The notes: a model not told the origin generated them from the letters alone. 64,000 bases of DNA from Saonia flava (GCF_011927795.1 NZ_JAATJJ010000001.1:1415397-1479396); one strand, 5' to 3'. Numbered from the stretch's first letter, positions 8,141 to 18,451 are shown. Translations and numbers: made by a program.

Positions 8141-9124
8141 TTATTTTTTTCTATCCACCACATAGTTCACCATCAATTTTAAGGAGCTTTTATAATCAGA
8201 TTCCGGGTAGGCATCCAAAAGTGTAAGTGCTTCTTCTTTGTATTTAAGCATCTTTTCAATGGCATATTCCAAACCTCCATTGCTTTTTACAAAGGAAATT
8301 ACTTCTTTAACTCTCTTTTTATTTTTATTATGGTTTTTAATGGAGTTGATGAGCCATTTTTTCTCCTCTTTGGAACAGTGATTCAAAACATGAATTAAAG
8401 GAAGAGTCATTTTCTGTTCCTTGATATCAATCCCCGTAGGTTTTCCTATTTGTTCTTCACCATAATCGAACAAATCATCCTTTATCTGAAACGCCATTCC
8501 TATTAGCTCCCCAAACTTTCTAAACGTTTCCACATCATCTGACTCTGGCTTTACTGAACAAGCCCCTAAACTACAGCATGCTGCAATTAAAGTAGCAGTT
8601 TTTTGCCTAATGATTTCATAATACACGTCCTCTGTGATATCTAGCCTTCTTGCCTTTTCAATTTGTAAGAGCTCACCTTCACTAATCTCCCTCATGGCAA
8701 CGGAAATAATTTTAAGCAAATCAAAATCATTATTATCTACTGATAACAACATACCTTTGGCCAAAAGAAAATCGCCAACAAGAACAGCAATCTTATTTTT
8801 CCAAAGTGCATTCACCGAAAAGAAGCCTCGGCGTTTATTGCTATCATCCACTACATCATCATGTACTAGGGAGGCAGTGTGTATTAATTCTATTACTGAA
8901 GCACCTCTATAGGTTCGTTCGTTCACCTCGCCATTGTTCAACAACTTTGCTGTTAGAAAAACAAACATGGGGCGCATTTGTTTTCCTTTCCTATTTACGA
9001 TGTAATATGTAATTCTGTTCAATAGGGCAACCTGGGAGGACATTGATTTATGGAACTTTTTTTCAAAAAGTTCCATTTCATTCTGTATAGGTTCCTTTAT
9101 TTGTGATACAATTTTCACTGGCAA
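8141..9124 (-). CDS. ispB: Polyprenyl diphosphate synthase
   Basis: Chain-elongating trans-prenyltransferase making the long isoprenoid tail of menaquinone. 327 residues with the first Asp-rich motif in LVHDDVVDDSNKRRG (about 92-104) and the second in FQIKDDLFDYGEEQIGKPTG, each with the two or more Asp residues that bind magnesium diphosphate. The small residues before the first motif suggest a long product, but chain length cannot be read from sequence alone. It lies downstream of rlmN in the same direction with a 125-base gap. The symbol is by family. Confidence 0.9.
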   Translation of the reverse strand: MPVKIVSQIKEPIQNEMELFEKKFHKSMSSQVALLNRITYYIVNRKGKQMRPMFVFLTAKLLNNGEVNERTYRGASVIELIHTASLVHDDVVDDSNKRRGFFSVNALWKNKIAVLVGDFLLAKGMLLSVDNNDFDLLKIISVAMREISEGELLQIEKARRLDITEDVYYEIIRQKTATLIAACCSLGACSVKPESDDVETFRKFGELIGMAFQIKDDLFDYGEEQIGKPTGIDIKEQKMTLPLIHVLNHCSKEEKKWLINSIKNHNKNKKRVKEVISFVKSNGGLEYAIEKMLKYKEEALTLLDAYPESDYKSSLKLMVNYVVDRKK

Positions 9125-9249
9125 TGACTTTTCAAAAGAGAAAAAGTATAGGTTTGGTCAGATAAAAGTAGTTAAAATAACAAGTTTTAAGGCAACTATT
9201 AGTTAAGGTTGCCATAAAATCCCATTAAAAAGAAAACAAAATTTAATTC

Positions 9250-10293
9250 TTATGATTTATTTGCCAATTGGCCACATGCAGCATCTATATCTTTCCCTCT
9301 GGAACGGCGTACGGTTACCGTAATTCCATTATCCTCCAAAGTATTTACGTACATTTCTATTGCTTTGTTAGATGCTTGCCGAAATTCCCCATCATCAATT
9401 GGATTATACTCTATTAAATTAACTTTAGATGGTGCAAATCGGCAAAAATCCACCAACGCATCGACGTCCTTTTTAGAATCATTAATACCTTGCCAAACTA
9501 CATATTCATAAGTAATTCTGCTTTTTGTTTGTTCATACCAATATTGTAGGGATTCCCGTAAATCTTTCAAAGTAAAATTGGCATTAAAAGGCATTATCGA
9601 TGTTCTTATTTCATCAATTGCAGAATGTAGTGAGACGGCTAGCTTAAATTTTACTTTTTCATCTGCCATTTTTCTTATCATCTTGGGAACTCCAGAAGTG
9701 GAAACTGTAATACGTTTGGATGACATACCCAAACCTTCTGGGGATGTTATTTTATCAATAGCCTTAAGTACGTTGTTATAATTCATTAAAGGTTCACCCA
9801 TGCCCATAAAAACTATATTGCTCAAGGGCATATTATGATAAAGCTTACTTTGACTATCAATAGCAACTACCTGGTCATATATTTCGTCAGGATTCAAGTT
9901 TCTCATTCGTTTTAGGCGGGCAGTTGCACAAAATTTACAATCCAAGCTGCACCCAACTTGGCTAGAAACACATGCTGTAGTTCTCTTACTGGTAGGTATT
10001 AAAACTGATTCCACAATAAGCCCATCATGCAAACGCACGGCATTCTTAATAGTACCATCCTTACTCCGCTGCATTTGATCAACCTTAATATGATTAATTA
10101 CAAAATTGGCGTCCAATAATTCCCGTGTTTCTTTAGACACATTGGTCATACCATCAAAAGAGTGGGCAGATTTCTGCCACAACCACTCATATACTTGATT
10201 GCCCCTAAAAGCCTTATCGCCTTTTTCCACAAAGAAGTCGCGCAATTGCTCTTTGGTCATTGACCTTATATCTTTTTTACTATTTGTTTTCAC
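9250..10293 (-). CDS. rlmN: 23S rRNA/tRNA adenine C2-methyltransferase RlmN
   Basis: Radical-SAM enzyme that methylates C2 of A2503 in 23S rRNA and A37 of some tRNAs. 347 residues. The [4Fe-4S] cluster motif CxxxCxxC is present in GCSLDCKFCATARLK (around residue 114). The GMGEPL motif for SAM binding follows, and the C-terminal catalytic cysteine sits in DAACGQ. Full length. It is separated from queA by a hairpin terminator, so it probably has its own promoter. Confidence 0.96.
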   Translation of the reverse strand: MKTNSKKDIRSMTKEQLRDFFVEKGDKAFRGNQVYEWLWQKSAHSFDGMTNVSKETRELLDANFVINHIKVDQMQRSKDGTIKNAVRLHDGLIVESVLIPTSKRTTACVSSQVGCSLDCKFCATARLKRMRNLNPDEIYDQVVAIDSQSKLYHNMPLSNIVFMGMGEPLMNYNNVLKAIDKITSPEGLGMSSKRITVSTSGVPKMIRKMADEKVKFKLAVSLHSAIDEIRTSIMPFNANFTLKDLRESLQYWYEQTKSRITYEYVVWQGINDSKKDVDALVDFCRFAPSKVNLIEYNPIDDGEFRQASNKAIEMYVNTLEDNGITVTVRRSRGKDIDAACGQLANKS

Positions 10294-10314
10294 TGCGATA
10301 AAGATAGGAAATAG

Positions 10315-10355
10315 AAAAAATCCTGTAACCCAATTTCTTAATAGGTAACAGGATT
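10315..10355 (-). terminator. Terminator downstream of queA
   Basis: AATCCTGT (10319-10326) pairs with ACAGGATT (10348-10355). The stem continues past one A-A mismatch with ACC/GGT. Read leftward, the stem is followed by a run of T residues (10320 down to 10315), as expected for an intrinsic terminator of the queA transcript. Confidence 0.65.
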
Positions 10356-10395
10356 CTTATATTTAAGTGAGTCCCTTATTATTGGAAATCAAAAA

Positions 10396-11445
10396 TTATA
10401 AAATCAACATGGCATCGCCATAGGAATAGAACTTGTACTGTTCCAAAATAGCCTCCTTGTATGCTTTTTTCATTAAATCATGGCCCATAAATGCAGAAAC
10501 CATCATCATTAATGTAGATTTTGGCAAATGGAAATTGGTCACCATACAATTAGCTATACTAAATTCATGTGGGGGAAAAATAAACTTGTTCGTCCAACCA
10601 TCAAAGGTGTTTAAGGTATTCTGGGAAGAAACTGCACTTTCCAGCCCTCTCATTACCGTTGTACCTACAGCACAAACTCTTTTTTTATTGGCTTTAGCTG
10701 CATTGACCACTTCAGTTGCTTTTTCTTCTATCACCAGTTCTTCACTATCCATCTTATGCTTGGACAAATCTTCCACTTCAACAGGATTAAAGGTTCCCAA
10801 ACCAACATGGAGTGTCAATTCGGCAAAATCTATTCCTTTTATTTCCAAACGCTTTAATAAATGCTTTGAAAAATGAAGACCGGCTGTAGGAGCGGCTACC
10901 GCACCTTCGTGTTTTGCATAAATGGTTTGGTATCTTTCTTCATCTGATTCTTCCACCTCTCTTTTAATATATTTTGGAAGCGGAGTTTCTCCCAATTCTC
11001 TTAACTTTCTTCTAAAATCCGTATAAGATCCGTCATATAAAAAACGAAGTGTTCTACCTCTAGATGTTGTATTGTCTATCACCTCGGCAACTAGAGTTTC
11101 ATCATCCCCAAAATATAGCTTATTACCGATACGGATTTTACGCGCTGGATCTACCAAAACATCCCAAAGACGTTGCTCTTCATTTAATTCTCTTAACAAA
11201 AAAACTTCAATTCTTGCTCCAGTTTTTTCCTTGTTTCCAAATAATCTTGCAGGGAAAACTTTTGTATTATTAAGGACCATCACATCTCCTTCATCAAAAT
11301 AATTAATGAGATCCTTAAACATTTTATGCTCTATTTTTCCTGTTTCTCTATGAACAACCATTAATTTGGATTCATCTCTATGCTCAGCAGGATACTCAGC
11401 CAATAAATCATTAGGAAGTTCAAAACTAAAGTGTGATAATTTCAT
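10396..11445 (-). CDS. queA: tRNA preQ1(34) S-adenosylmethionine ribosyltransferase-isomerase QueA
   Basis: Transfers the ribosyl part of SAM to preQ1 in tRNA, forming epoxyqueuosine. 349 residues, full length. It has the N-terminal [24 protein letters not shown] start, [13 protein letters not shown], the [14 protein letters not shown] segment, and [20 protein letters not shown] near the end, all hallmarks of the family. It lies at the end of the leftward rsgA-dtd-DUF3857-mazG-like-aroA-queA run and is followed by a hairpin. Confidence 0.96.
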   Translation of the reverse strand: MKLSHFSFELPNDLLAEYPAEHRDESKLMVVHRETGKIEHKMFKDLINYFDEGDVMVLNNTKVFPARLFGNKEKTGARIEVFLLRELNEEQRLWDVLVDPARKIRIGNKLYFGDDETLVAEVIDNTTSRGRTLRFLYDGSYTDFRRKLRELGETPLPKYIKREVEESDEERYQTIYAKHEGAVAAPTAGLHFSKHLLKRLEIKGIDFAELTLHVGLGTFNPVEVEDLSKHKMDSEELVIEEKATEVVNAAKANKKRVCAVGTTVMRGLESAVSSQNTLNTFDGWTNKFIFPPHEFSIANCMVTNFHLPKSTLMMMVSAFMGHDLMKKAYKEAILEQYKFYSYGDAMLIL

Positions 11446-11531
11446 GTAAACTTTATGTTATGGGTTTAAGCGGTGGCAAATATACAATCCTGACATAGGG
11501 GATGTCAAGTAAAACCGTATTTAAATAACAA

Positions 11532-12758
11532 CTAAAGTTCTTTAATGCCTATTTTAAGCTTTTCCATGTCCGTCCAAAAATCTGGATATGATTTGGAAAC
11601 TACTTCTGCATCATTGATTATTATTGAGTTTTTTAATGCCAATGGGGCAAATGCCATAGCCATTCTATGGTCATTATAGGTATCTATAGCCACTTCATTA
11701 TTAATTGTCTTGGAAGGTTTCAAAGTCAATGTTTTATCAGTAACTGTAATATTCGCACCCAATTTGGAAAGCTCAGCTTTTAATGCCTCCAGTCTATCAG
11801 TTTCTTTAATTTTTAGAGTATGAAGACCTGTAAGGTGACATCCCAGCCTTAATCCAAAACAAGTAACAGCAATTGTTTGGGCAATATCTGGAGCATTGGA
11901 AAGGTCATAATTTATAGAAGGTTGTGCCTCAGCTGTTTTCCTTAAAACAATTTCATTCTCCAAAAATGTAGTTTCTACTCCGAAGTCCCTATACAGTTCT
12001 GCCAAAACACTATCTCCCTGTAACGAATCACTTTTGTATGCCGTCAATGAAATTTTGGTTCCAACTTCACTAAGAGCTACAATACTATAAAAATAACTGG
12101 CTGAACTCCAGTCGGACTCTACCACCATTATTTTGTCCAGCACATCTTTTTCAGGAGATACTTTAATAACATTACCTTCAAAAAAAGTAGTAACTCCAAC
12201 CTGGTTCAATAAGCCCAATGTCATTTTTATATAAGGAACGGATGTTATTTTTCCTACCAAATCCAATTCTAATCCATTTTCTAAACTAGGTGCTATTAAC
12301 AACAAGGCCGATATATACTGACTACTAATATTAGCAGGCAAACTTACCTTGCTCTTTATAAGCTTTTTACCTTTTATTTTCAAAGGAGGGTATCCATCAT
12401 TGCGCTCATATTCAATATCGGCACCTAATTCCTTCAGTCCATCCACCAAAACTTTTATGGGTCTTTCCGTCATCCTTTTCGAACCAGTCAGCACCACTTC
12501 TTTTCCTTCTTGAGAGGCAAAATACGCTGTTAGAAAGCGCATTGCTGTACCCGCATGGTGAATGTCCACTTCACCAAAAGAAACTCCCAATCCATTTTTC
12601 ATTACCCTTCCATCATCCGAATTAGATAGATTTTCTATTTGAATATTGGGAAACAAGGCCTGTAAAAGCAACAACCTATTGGACTCACTTTTGGAGCCAG
12701 TTACTTGAATATTGGTTTCTATTAGATTAGTTGGTGGAGTAGAAAGAAATAACTTCAA
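11532..12758 (-). CDS. aroA: 3-phosphoshikimate 1-carboxyvinyltransferase (EPSP synthase)
   Basis: Shikimate-pathway step joining shikimate-3-phosphate and PEP. 408 residues with the N-terminal substrate-binding VTGSKSESNRLLLLQAL, the FGEVDIHHAGTAMRFLTAYFA region, and the C-terminal TDRLEALKAELSKLGA and YNDHRMAMAFAPLAL motifs. The PEP-site loop reads HAGTAMRF rather than the common GNAGTAMRP, so Pro is replaced by Phe after the Arg. It is separate from the aromatic operon at 20-24 kb. Confidence 0.94.
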   Translation of the reverse strand: MKLFLSTPPTNLIETNIQVTGSKSESNRLLLLQALFPNIQIENLSNSDDGRVMKNGLGVSFGEVDIHHAGTAMRFLTAYFASQEGKEVVLTGSKRMTERPIKVLVDGLKELGADIEYERNDGYPPLKIKGKKLIKSKVSLPANISSQYISALLLIAPSLENGLELDLVGKITSVPYIKMTLGLLNQVGVTTFFEGNVIKVSPEKDVLDKIMVVESDWSSASYFYSIVALSEVGTKISLTAYKSDSLQGDSVLAELYRDFGVETTFLENEIVLRKTAEAQPSINYDLSNAPDIAQTIAVTCFGLRLGCHLTGLHTLKIKETDRLEALKAELSKLGANITVTDKTLTLKPSKTINNEVAIDTYNDHRMAMAFAPLALKNSIIINDAEVVSKSYPDFWTDMEKLKIGIKEL

Positions 12759-12803
12759 CGGTATGAATTTAAAGCATTAAATTGGAGCACAAATATACTA
12801 TTG

Positions 12804-13130
12804 TTATTTGAGTTTTTTATTGTTTTGATGCCTATCGTGATCACGCCTGGCTTTAACGTCCAGTTTCTTATCAAAAGCCTCTTGCAAGTCAACTCCTGTT
12901 TGGTTTGCCAAACACAACACTACAAAGAGAACATCAGCAAGTTCTTCTCCCAAGTCTTTATCTTTATCAGACTCTTTCTCGCTTTGCTCACCATAACGAC
13001 GGGCTATAATTCTGGCCACTTCCCCTACCTCTTCGGTTAATTGTGCCATATTGGTGAGTTCATTAAAATAGCGAACTCCATGATTCTTAATCCATTCGTC
13101 AACGACTTCTTGTGCGTTTTGTATGTTCAT
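12804..13130 (-). CDS. MazG-like nucleotide pyrophosphohydrolase
   Basis: 108-residue all-alpha NTP pyrophosphatase of the MazG/dUTPase superfamily. The metal-binding acidic pairs are visible as LTEEVGEVAR (around 31-40) and GEELADVLFVV (around 62-72), the EExxE...ExxD arrangement. It probably cleanses non-canonical nucleotides. It starts 2 bases after the end of the DUF3857 gene, clearly co-transcribed, and lies 45 bases before aroA. Confidence 0.85.
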   Translation of the reverse strand: MNIQNAQEVVDEWIKNHGVRYFNELTNMAQLTEEVGEVARIIARRYGEQSEKESDKDKDLGEELADVLFVVLCLANQTGVDLQEAFDKKLDVKARRDHDRHQNNKKLK

Positions 13131-13132
13131 TT

Positions 13133-15076
13133 TTAAATTTTAGATAATACTATTTGCTCAGATTCTTTTACTATTATTTGTTTATAAAACTCCTTTAAAT
13201 AAAGGTAAACATCAGCACCTATCTTAGAATGGTTAATTTCATAATTAACGAGCAATTTAATCATATTATCATCATTATTTATCACATACTTAAAAGCACC
13301 CATATCCTCAGGCAACTTCATTAAAATTGTTTCCGGTTTGGATTCTAAACTATATCCTTCAGGAATTTTAATATTAACAACATATGTGTTTTTAAACGGA
13401 AATCCGAAATCTACAGGATATTCCCTCTTTTCCATTTTAAATGGATTTTCTCCTTTTTTTAAAAAAGTCAAAGGCTGAAAATATATCTTGTCATTTATTA
13501 TTTCTGAGGCATTCTCATCAAAGAAATCAAAAAATTCTGATACTGGCCCCTCAAAAGTAGTTGCATTCCTTGTCTCATGATTAGATACTTCTATACCGTT
13601 GAACCTTGTTTCCAAATCAGTTAAATAAGACTCTTCGTTTTTGTCTTTATATTCTTTTCTATAGTCCATTGCAGCATGCTTGGTGTATCGAAGGCTACAC
13701 TTGCCTTCCGAGGTGCCATCTTCATTAAGCGTTAACTCCAAATTAGCCATTCTTTGAGCTTTATTTGGGGAGTTAATATCAATTAAATCCCATTTCATAC
13801 TATCATTATCTATTAAAATACCTCGCCAATTATAATCTTTTATGGGAAGTAAGTTAACATCACTAAATTCTTCCGTTGCATCTAAAAAATAAGGTTTGTC
13901 ATTTATTATGGCATAGGCCAGAACATAATTTAGCCTATCCACAGTAGGAAAAAAAGGAACGGCATTCTCCTTTGTACTAATTATTACTGGGTTGGCGTCT
14001 ATGCCTGCATATCTTAACATGGCCACTGTTAAAAGATTAATATCCGCGGCATTGCCCTTTTTCTCTTTTAATGTTTTTTTCAATCCGTTATAAAAATATT
14101 TACCATCTATTCCATTCCAGGTAATATTATCCTTAACATATTTGAAAATGGATTTCATTTTGCCCATTTGGTCATCTTCATTGGCTAACAAAATATCTAG
14201 TTCATCATCAAATGAATTAGATTTATCCAGTTCATTTTTATAATCGTCTGAGTTACCAATTGTTTGAGCTACATCTTTCCATGTTTGAGCATAGCTTTTA
14301 AAATAAGGGGGGATATTAACTGACACCAACTCAAACATTACACCAGCTCTATAATTATCTATGTTATCTACATAATTTTCTTCCTTTAAAGCAGGTACGT
14401 TGTTAAGGTTGTACTTGTTAATAACCACATTCATTCCTATACGGTTATCCCTTTCGGCACTTTCCTTTGGGTAAAAAGGCACACTTCCTTTGAACGTTTG
14501 CTTGAACTTAAAACCTTTTGGAGTCCTAATCTCTGCATGTAATTTTTTTATAGGAATATCATATTGAAACCTAAACTCATCTATATTCCAAATAAAAGGT
14601 GAGCTTATTAGATAGCTAAATTCTACAACTGAACCCTCTTTTACATTGGGCATTGTAAATTTTACTTGTTTATAATTATAACTAGCCTCTGTCTTAAATA
14701 TTTGATTTTTATCTAGCTCCGTTTCAACAATTTTATCATTCTCCAGATTATAGGTAAATGCTTTAATTTTGCTTACCCCCTCACTGTCATGACGGGTTTT
14801 AAACAGATTAATTGACTTTGTTGCATAATCAAAACCATCCTTATTATATATTTTAATACGCTCATGAACCTTTGTCATTAACATACCATCTCCGCCTGCA
14901 TTTACATAATATGTATTTTGATTCTTATATACAACTACAGCATTTGCAGATTTATCATTTACATATTCTTTCTCCAATAACTCTTCCTTGGTTACTTCTC
15001 CAAATTTTACTTCTTGAGCAGTAAGGAACTGTATAGAAATAAATAGTATTGAAATTACAATTGGGAACTTTCTCAT
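13133..15076 (-). CDS. DUF3857/transglutaminase-like protein, catalytic Cys and His lost
   Basis: 647 residues with a signal peptide (1-20, ending FLTAQ), an N-terminal DUF3857 domain, and a transglutaminase-like domain at about 295-405, followed by a beta-rich C-terminal domain. The catalytic positions are changed compared with its neighbour: the Cys site is Ala343 (KKGNAADIN instead of YGDCKG) and the His site is Tyr384 (LNYVLAY instead of NHVILA). Asp399 remains (FLDAT). It therefore looks like a non-catalytic binding paralogue exported to the periplasm or outer membrane. It ends 2 bases before the mazG-like gene. Confidence 0.8.
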   Translation of the reverse strand: MRKFPIVISILFISIQFLTAQEVKFGEVTKEELLEKEYVNDKSANAVVVYKNQNTYYVNAGGDGMLMTKVHERIKIYNKDGFDYATKSINLFKTRHDSEGVSKIKAFTYNLENDKIVETELDKNQIFKTEASYNYKQVKFTMPNVKEGSVVEFSYLISSPFIWNIDEFRFQYDIPIKKLHAEIRTPKGFKFKQTFKGSVPFYPKESAERDNRIGMNVVINKYNLNNVPALKEENYVDNIDNYRAGVMFELVSVNIPPYFKSYAQTWKDVAQTIGNSDDYKNELDKSNSFDDELDILLANEDDQMGKMKSIFKYVKDNITWNGIDGKYFYNGLKKTLKEKKGNAADINLLTVAMLRYAGIDANPVIISTKENAVPFFPTVDRLNYVLAYAIINDKPYFLDATEEFSDVNLLPIKDYNWRGILIDNDSMKWDLIDINSPNKAQRMANLELTLNEDGTSEGKCSLRYTKHAAMDYRKEYKDKNEESYLTDLETRFNGIEVSNHETRNATTFEGPVSEFFDFFDENASEIINDKIYFQPLTFLKKGENPFKMEKREYPVDFGFPFKNTYVVNIKIPEGYSLESKPETILMKLPEDMGAFKYVINNDDNMIKLLVNYEINHSKIGADVYLYLKEFYKQIIVKESEQIVLSKI

Positions 15077-15080
15077 CTAA

Positions 15081-16985
15081 TTATATTTTGGTTAGCACAA
15101 TTTTAGAATTATCATTTTTAGATATTTCCCTTCTAAAATTTCTGTAATCATTATAGTCCGTATTGACATAATCACCCTTCTTAATCAAAAGTCTTCTTTT
15201 GAATATAATTTGATTCCCATTAAGGGCATAGGACACTTCATATTCCCCAAACATATTCTTTATAGAAGTTTCTTGTGGGAAAGCTTCAACAGCATATCCT
15301 TCGGGCAAATCAATTATATATTCATCCTCATCCAAATAGCCCCTTTGTACTTCAAAAGGTAATTTTCGACTTCTATATCTATTAGGGACATATTGACTAT
15401 TGTTGAACAAATTGCCCGACAGTAATAGTTTGCCATCTGTTACCGTTGCATATTTGGTTGCATTTACTTTAATGTGCTCCCCGAACACCACACTATCTTT
15501 GTTATTTTCAAATTGATAGCTTTCAATCTCTAGATTATTAATATTTTTCCAATAATTTTTATAATATTTTTCTAATTCAAGGTCTGCCATATCTTCCAAA
15601 TAAAAGTGATTATCGTATTGCGTTCCCTTAGTTAAAACTTTTATATCACCAACAATACTTCCACTCTCTTTCAATCTAACACTGGCATAAGTCTTTTGAT
15701 GATTATCATCATTAATATAGGATTCTGTAGTAACAATTTCTCCACCATCTGGTTTAATTAGCAACACTCTTCTACCATCTGTAAAATCCCCCAAAAATCC
15801 AAACGGATGTACTTGGGATGTACAGTCTATCCAATAATATTTTTCATTATAGGGTATTGCTAGAATTACATGATTTCCTTGTCCTATAGATGGGAAATTA
15901 TTTTCAAAATCTATTTTATCCCTACCTGCTTCAACATGTGTATAATATGCTTTTACCCCTACAGCCTTTAATAAAGCCTTAGTATAATTTGAAAGCCCTT
16001 TACAATCACCATATTTTAATTTATCCACTTCAATGGCGCTAATGGGCTGAAGACCTCCAATGCCCACCTGTACACTTATATATCTGGTGTTCTGCTGCAC
16101 ATATTTATAAACCAATTTGGCTTTTTCCAAATCATTCATTTCGTCATTGACGAGCTCTTTTATTTTAGCGACCGTGCCTAGCTCCAACTCGTCCCGTCCT
16201 TTTAGTAAATTAGAATACATCCAAAGTCCAACGTCATTCCATTCCTTAATAGTGCCTTCATATCCCTCGTAATAAAAATTAAAAGGACTGATCATTAACC
16301 TTGGAACAAGCTTATTGAACGAGGGGCTTAAACTCTCTTCTTTTATAGCGGCAATGTTATTTGCCCTATATAATATACCCCCATTTACTTCTTCTCTTTC
16401 AATTGCATAGCCTTCAAAATTCCTTTCTTTAATATTTGGTTTTAGTTCTGGAGATGAAAAATCCAGCTTGTAACTACTATTTTCAGTACTTACCATGAAA
16501 CCATCTAAAAAAACCCAAGATGGAATAGTACCTGTATTATCAGTAATAACTTCGTATGTAAAAGAAATAGTATAGGGATATTGGATTGGGGTATATCCTA
16601 AAAACAGCACTCTTGAATCTGAATATAAGGTTCCACCATCTACTGCGCTTACATCTATAAAATCCTTTTGCTTTTTCTTGTCAAGAACCTTTCCATAAGA
16701 ATCATAAATGATGGCCTGTGCATTTTTTACTTTTAGGCTTTTGTTATATCCAATATAGGCTTGTGCATGCTTTGAACCAGATTCATTTATTACGGTAACT
16801 ACTCTTGTATGCGTTATCTTCATTTGCCTTAAAGCAACTATTTCAATATGCATGTCATTTATTCTTACTACTGCATTGGCATTGACCAATAACTCCTTGG
16901 GAATAGACTCTGAAGAATAGTTAATGGTTTGTGAAACGGATAGATTATAGAATAAAGAGAGAATTATATAGGAAAATAATCGCAT
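15081..16985 (-). CDS. DUF3857 and transglutaminase domain protein, catalytic
   Basis: Exported protein. I choose the ATG at 16985 because MRLFSYIILSLFYNLSVSQ is a good signal peptide; a further in-frame ATG at 17045 would add 20 residues before it. Counting from 16985 there are 634 residues: DUF3857 about 45-210, then a transglutaminase/protease-like domain with an intact Cys328 (KYGDCKG), His372 (GNHVILA) and Asp387 (WIDCT) triad, then a beta-rich tail. The substrate is unknown. It is 4 bases upstream of a paralogue that has lost Cys and His, which suggests an enzyme/pseudoenzyme pair. Confidence 0.83.
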   Translation of the reverse strand: MRLFSYIILSLFYNLSVSQTINYSSESIPKELLVNANAVVRINDMHIEIVALRQMKITHTRVVTVINESGSKHAQAYIGYNKSLKVKNAQAIIYDSYGKVLDKKKQKDFIDVSAVDGGTLYSDSRVLFLGYTPIQYPYTISFTYEVITDNTGTIPSWVFLDGFMVSTENSSYKLDFSSPELKPNIKERNFEGYAIEREEVNGGILYRANNIAAIKEESLSPSFNKLVPRLMISPFNFYYEGYEGTIKEWNDVGLWMYSNLLKGRDELELGTVAKIKELVNDEMNDLEKAKLVYKYVQQNTRYISVQVGIGGLQPISAIEVDKLKYGDCKGLSNYTKALLKAVGVKAYYTHVEAGRDKIDFENNFPSIGQGNHVILAIPYNEKYYWIDCTSQVHPFGFLGDFTDGRRVLLIKPDGGEIVTTESYINDDNHQKTYASVRLKESGSIVGDIKVLTKGTQYDNHFYLEDMADLELEKYYKNYWKNINNLEIESYQFENNKDSVVFGEHIKVNATKYATVTDGKLLLSGNLFNNSQYVPNRYRSRKLPFEVQRGYLDEDEYIIDLPEGYAVEAFPQETSIKNMFGEYEVSYALNGNQIIFKRRLLIKKGDYVNTDYNDYRNFRREISKNDNSKIVLTKI

Positions 16986-17048
16986 GTAGCTTGGCTGGTT
17001 TAAAGTATAAAACGTAAAAAACACTTTCTTCTTATATAGCACCAATAT

Positions 17049-17501
17049 TTACTCTCTATTTTTTGTGTCGATACAAATGGTCACCGGACCATCATTTAAT
17101 AATTTCACCTTCATATCAGCTCCAAATATACCCGCACCCACCTTTTTACCTAAGTTATTTTCAATTTGCATAATGAATTCTTCATATAATGGAATGGCAA
17201 TTTCTGGTTTAGATGCTTTAATATATGAAGGTCGGTTTCCTTTTTTTGTCATGGCATGTAAAGTAAATTGGCTTACCACAATTACCTCTCCATCAATATC
17301 TTTTACAGAACAATTCATTACTCCATTTTCATCGCCAAAAATCCTAAGCTTACTTATTTTATTGGAAAGCCACTCTATATCTTCTTTATCGTCTGCATCT
17401 TCAATCCCCAATAAAACCAAAATACCTTCCTCAATTTTGGAAACAACTTTACCATCAACGGTAACACTTGCATAGGATACTCTTTGTATAACTGCTCTCA
17501 C
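17049..17501 (-). CDS. dtd: D-aminoacyl-tRNA deacylase Dtd
   Basis: Recycles tRNAs misloaded with D-amino acids or glycine. 150 residues, full length, with the cross-subunit motif SQFTLHA (around 77-83) and the NDGPVTICIDT (GP-motif) near the C-terminus. The start codon is GTG at 17501, overlapping the TAG stop of rsgA by one base, so translation is probably coupled to rsgA. It begins MRAVIQRVSYASVTV as usual for the family. Confidence 0.95.
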   Translation of the reverse strand: MRAVIQRVSYASVTVDGKVVSKIEEGILVLLGIEDADDKEDIEWLSNKISKLRIFGDENGVMNCSVKDIDGEVIVVSQFTLHAMTKKGNRPSYIKASKPEIAIPLYEEFIMQIENNLGKKVGAGIFGADMKVKLLNDGPVTICIDTKNRE

Positions 17502-18451
17502 TATTTTTCTGCGTAAATATCTACCCTATAATTATCGTCCTCCCCCGTTACCATACTTACATAACTCCTGTACCTACTCCATGCTACTTCATCATTTTCC
17601 AGGGCATCCTTGACTGCGCATTTAGGTTCGTCTAAATGCAAGCAATTATTAAACTTGCAATTCTCCTTTAATTCAAAAAATTCAGGAAAGTAATCCCCAA
17701 TTTCTTCTCTTTCCATATCCACAATTCCAAATCCCTTGATTCCAGGAGTATCTATGATTTGTGCTCCCATTGTCAAATCATACATTTCTGCAAAAGTGGT
17801 AGTATGCTGCCCTTGAAGATGTTGTTGGGATATTTCGGTGGTTTTTATGTCCAACCCTTTATCAATGGCATTTACCAAAGTAGATTTGCCCGCTCCCGAA
17901 TGACCAGAAAACATACTGGTTTTTCCAAACATCAATTCCTTTACTTTATCTACATTCTTACCAGTTTTTGCCGATATTCCAAGACAGGTATACCCTATTT
18001 TTCTATATAAGGCTGCCAAATATTTTATTTCAACTAGTTCATCTTCATTATATGTATCTATCTTGTTAAAAAGTAAGATAGCCGGGATATCATAAGCCTC
18101 GGCAGTTACCAAAAAGCGGTCAATAAAACTGGTATATGTTTTTGGGTTATTAAGGGTGACCAATAGGAAGACTTGGTCCAAATTTGCCGCAATGATATGT
18201 GTTTGTTTCGAAAGATTTACCGATCTCCTAATGATATAATTCTTTCTATCTTTAATCTCTTTAATTACTCCTATAGTATCATCACCAATTTTTTCTACAC
18301 TAAAAACAACTCTGTCTCCGACTGCTATAGGATTTGTACTTTTTATACCTTTTATTCTAAATTTTCCTTTTATACGGCATTCATAAAAACTACCGTCATC
18401 TGTTTTCACAGTGTACCAACTCCCAGTAGATTTATAAACCGTCCCTTGCAT
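17501..18451 (-). CDS. rsgA: Ribosome small-subunit GTPase RsgA
   Basis: Circularly permuted GTPase that checks late 30S maturation. 316 residues: N-terminal OB-fold (1-75), then motifs in the permuted order G4 (LFNKID), G1 (GHSGAGKSTLVN) and G3 (DTPGIKGFG), then a C-terminal zinc site with CKFNNCLHLDEPKC (CxxxxCxHxxxxxC). First gene of the leftward run that continues through dtd, two DUF3857 genes, the mazG-like gene, aroA and queA. Confidence 0.96.
   Translation of the reverse strand: MQGTVYKSTGSWYTVKTDDGSFYECRIKGKFRIKGIKSTNPIAVGDRVVFSVEKIGDDTIGVIKEIKDRKNYIIRRSVNLSKQTHIIAANLDQVFLLVTLNNPKTYTSFIDRFLVTAEAYDIPAILLFNKIDTYNEDELVEIKYLAALYRKIGYTCLGISAKTGKNVDKVKELMFGKTSMFSGHSGAGKSTLVNAIDKGLDIKTTEISQQHLQGQHTTTFAEMYDLTMGAQIIDTPGIKGFGIVDMEREEIGDYFPEFFELKENCKFNNCLHLDEPKCAVKDALENDEVAWSRYRSYVSMVTGEDDNYRVDIYAEK

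Noticed and set aside
12804-18451. The rsgA-dtd-DUF3857-mazG-like run as a novel stress or defence island
   Set aside because: The genes are housekeeping or envelope types with normal composition and common flavobacterial order. No toxin, nuclease or phage-related domain was seen.
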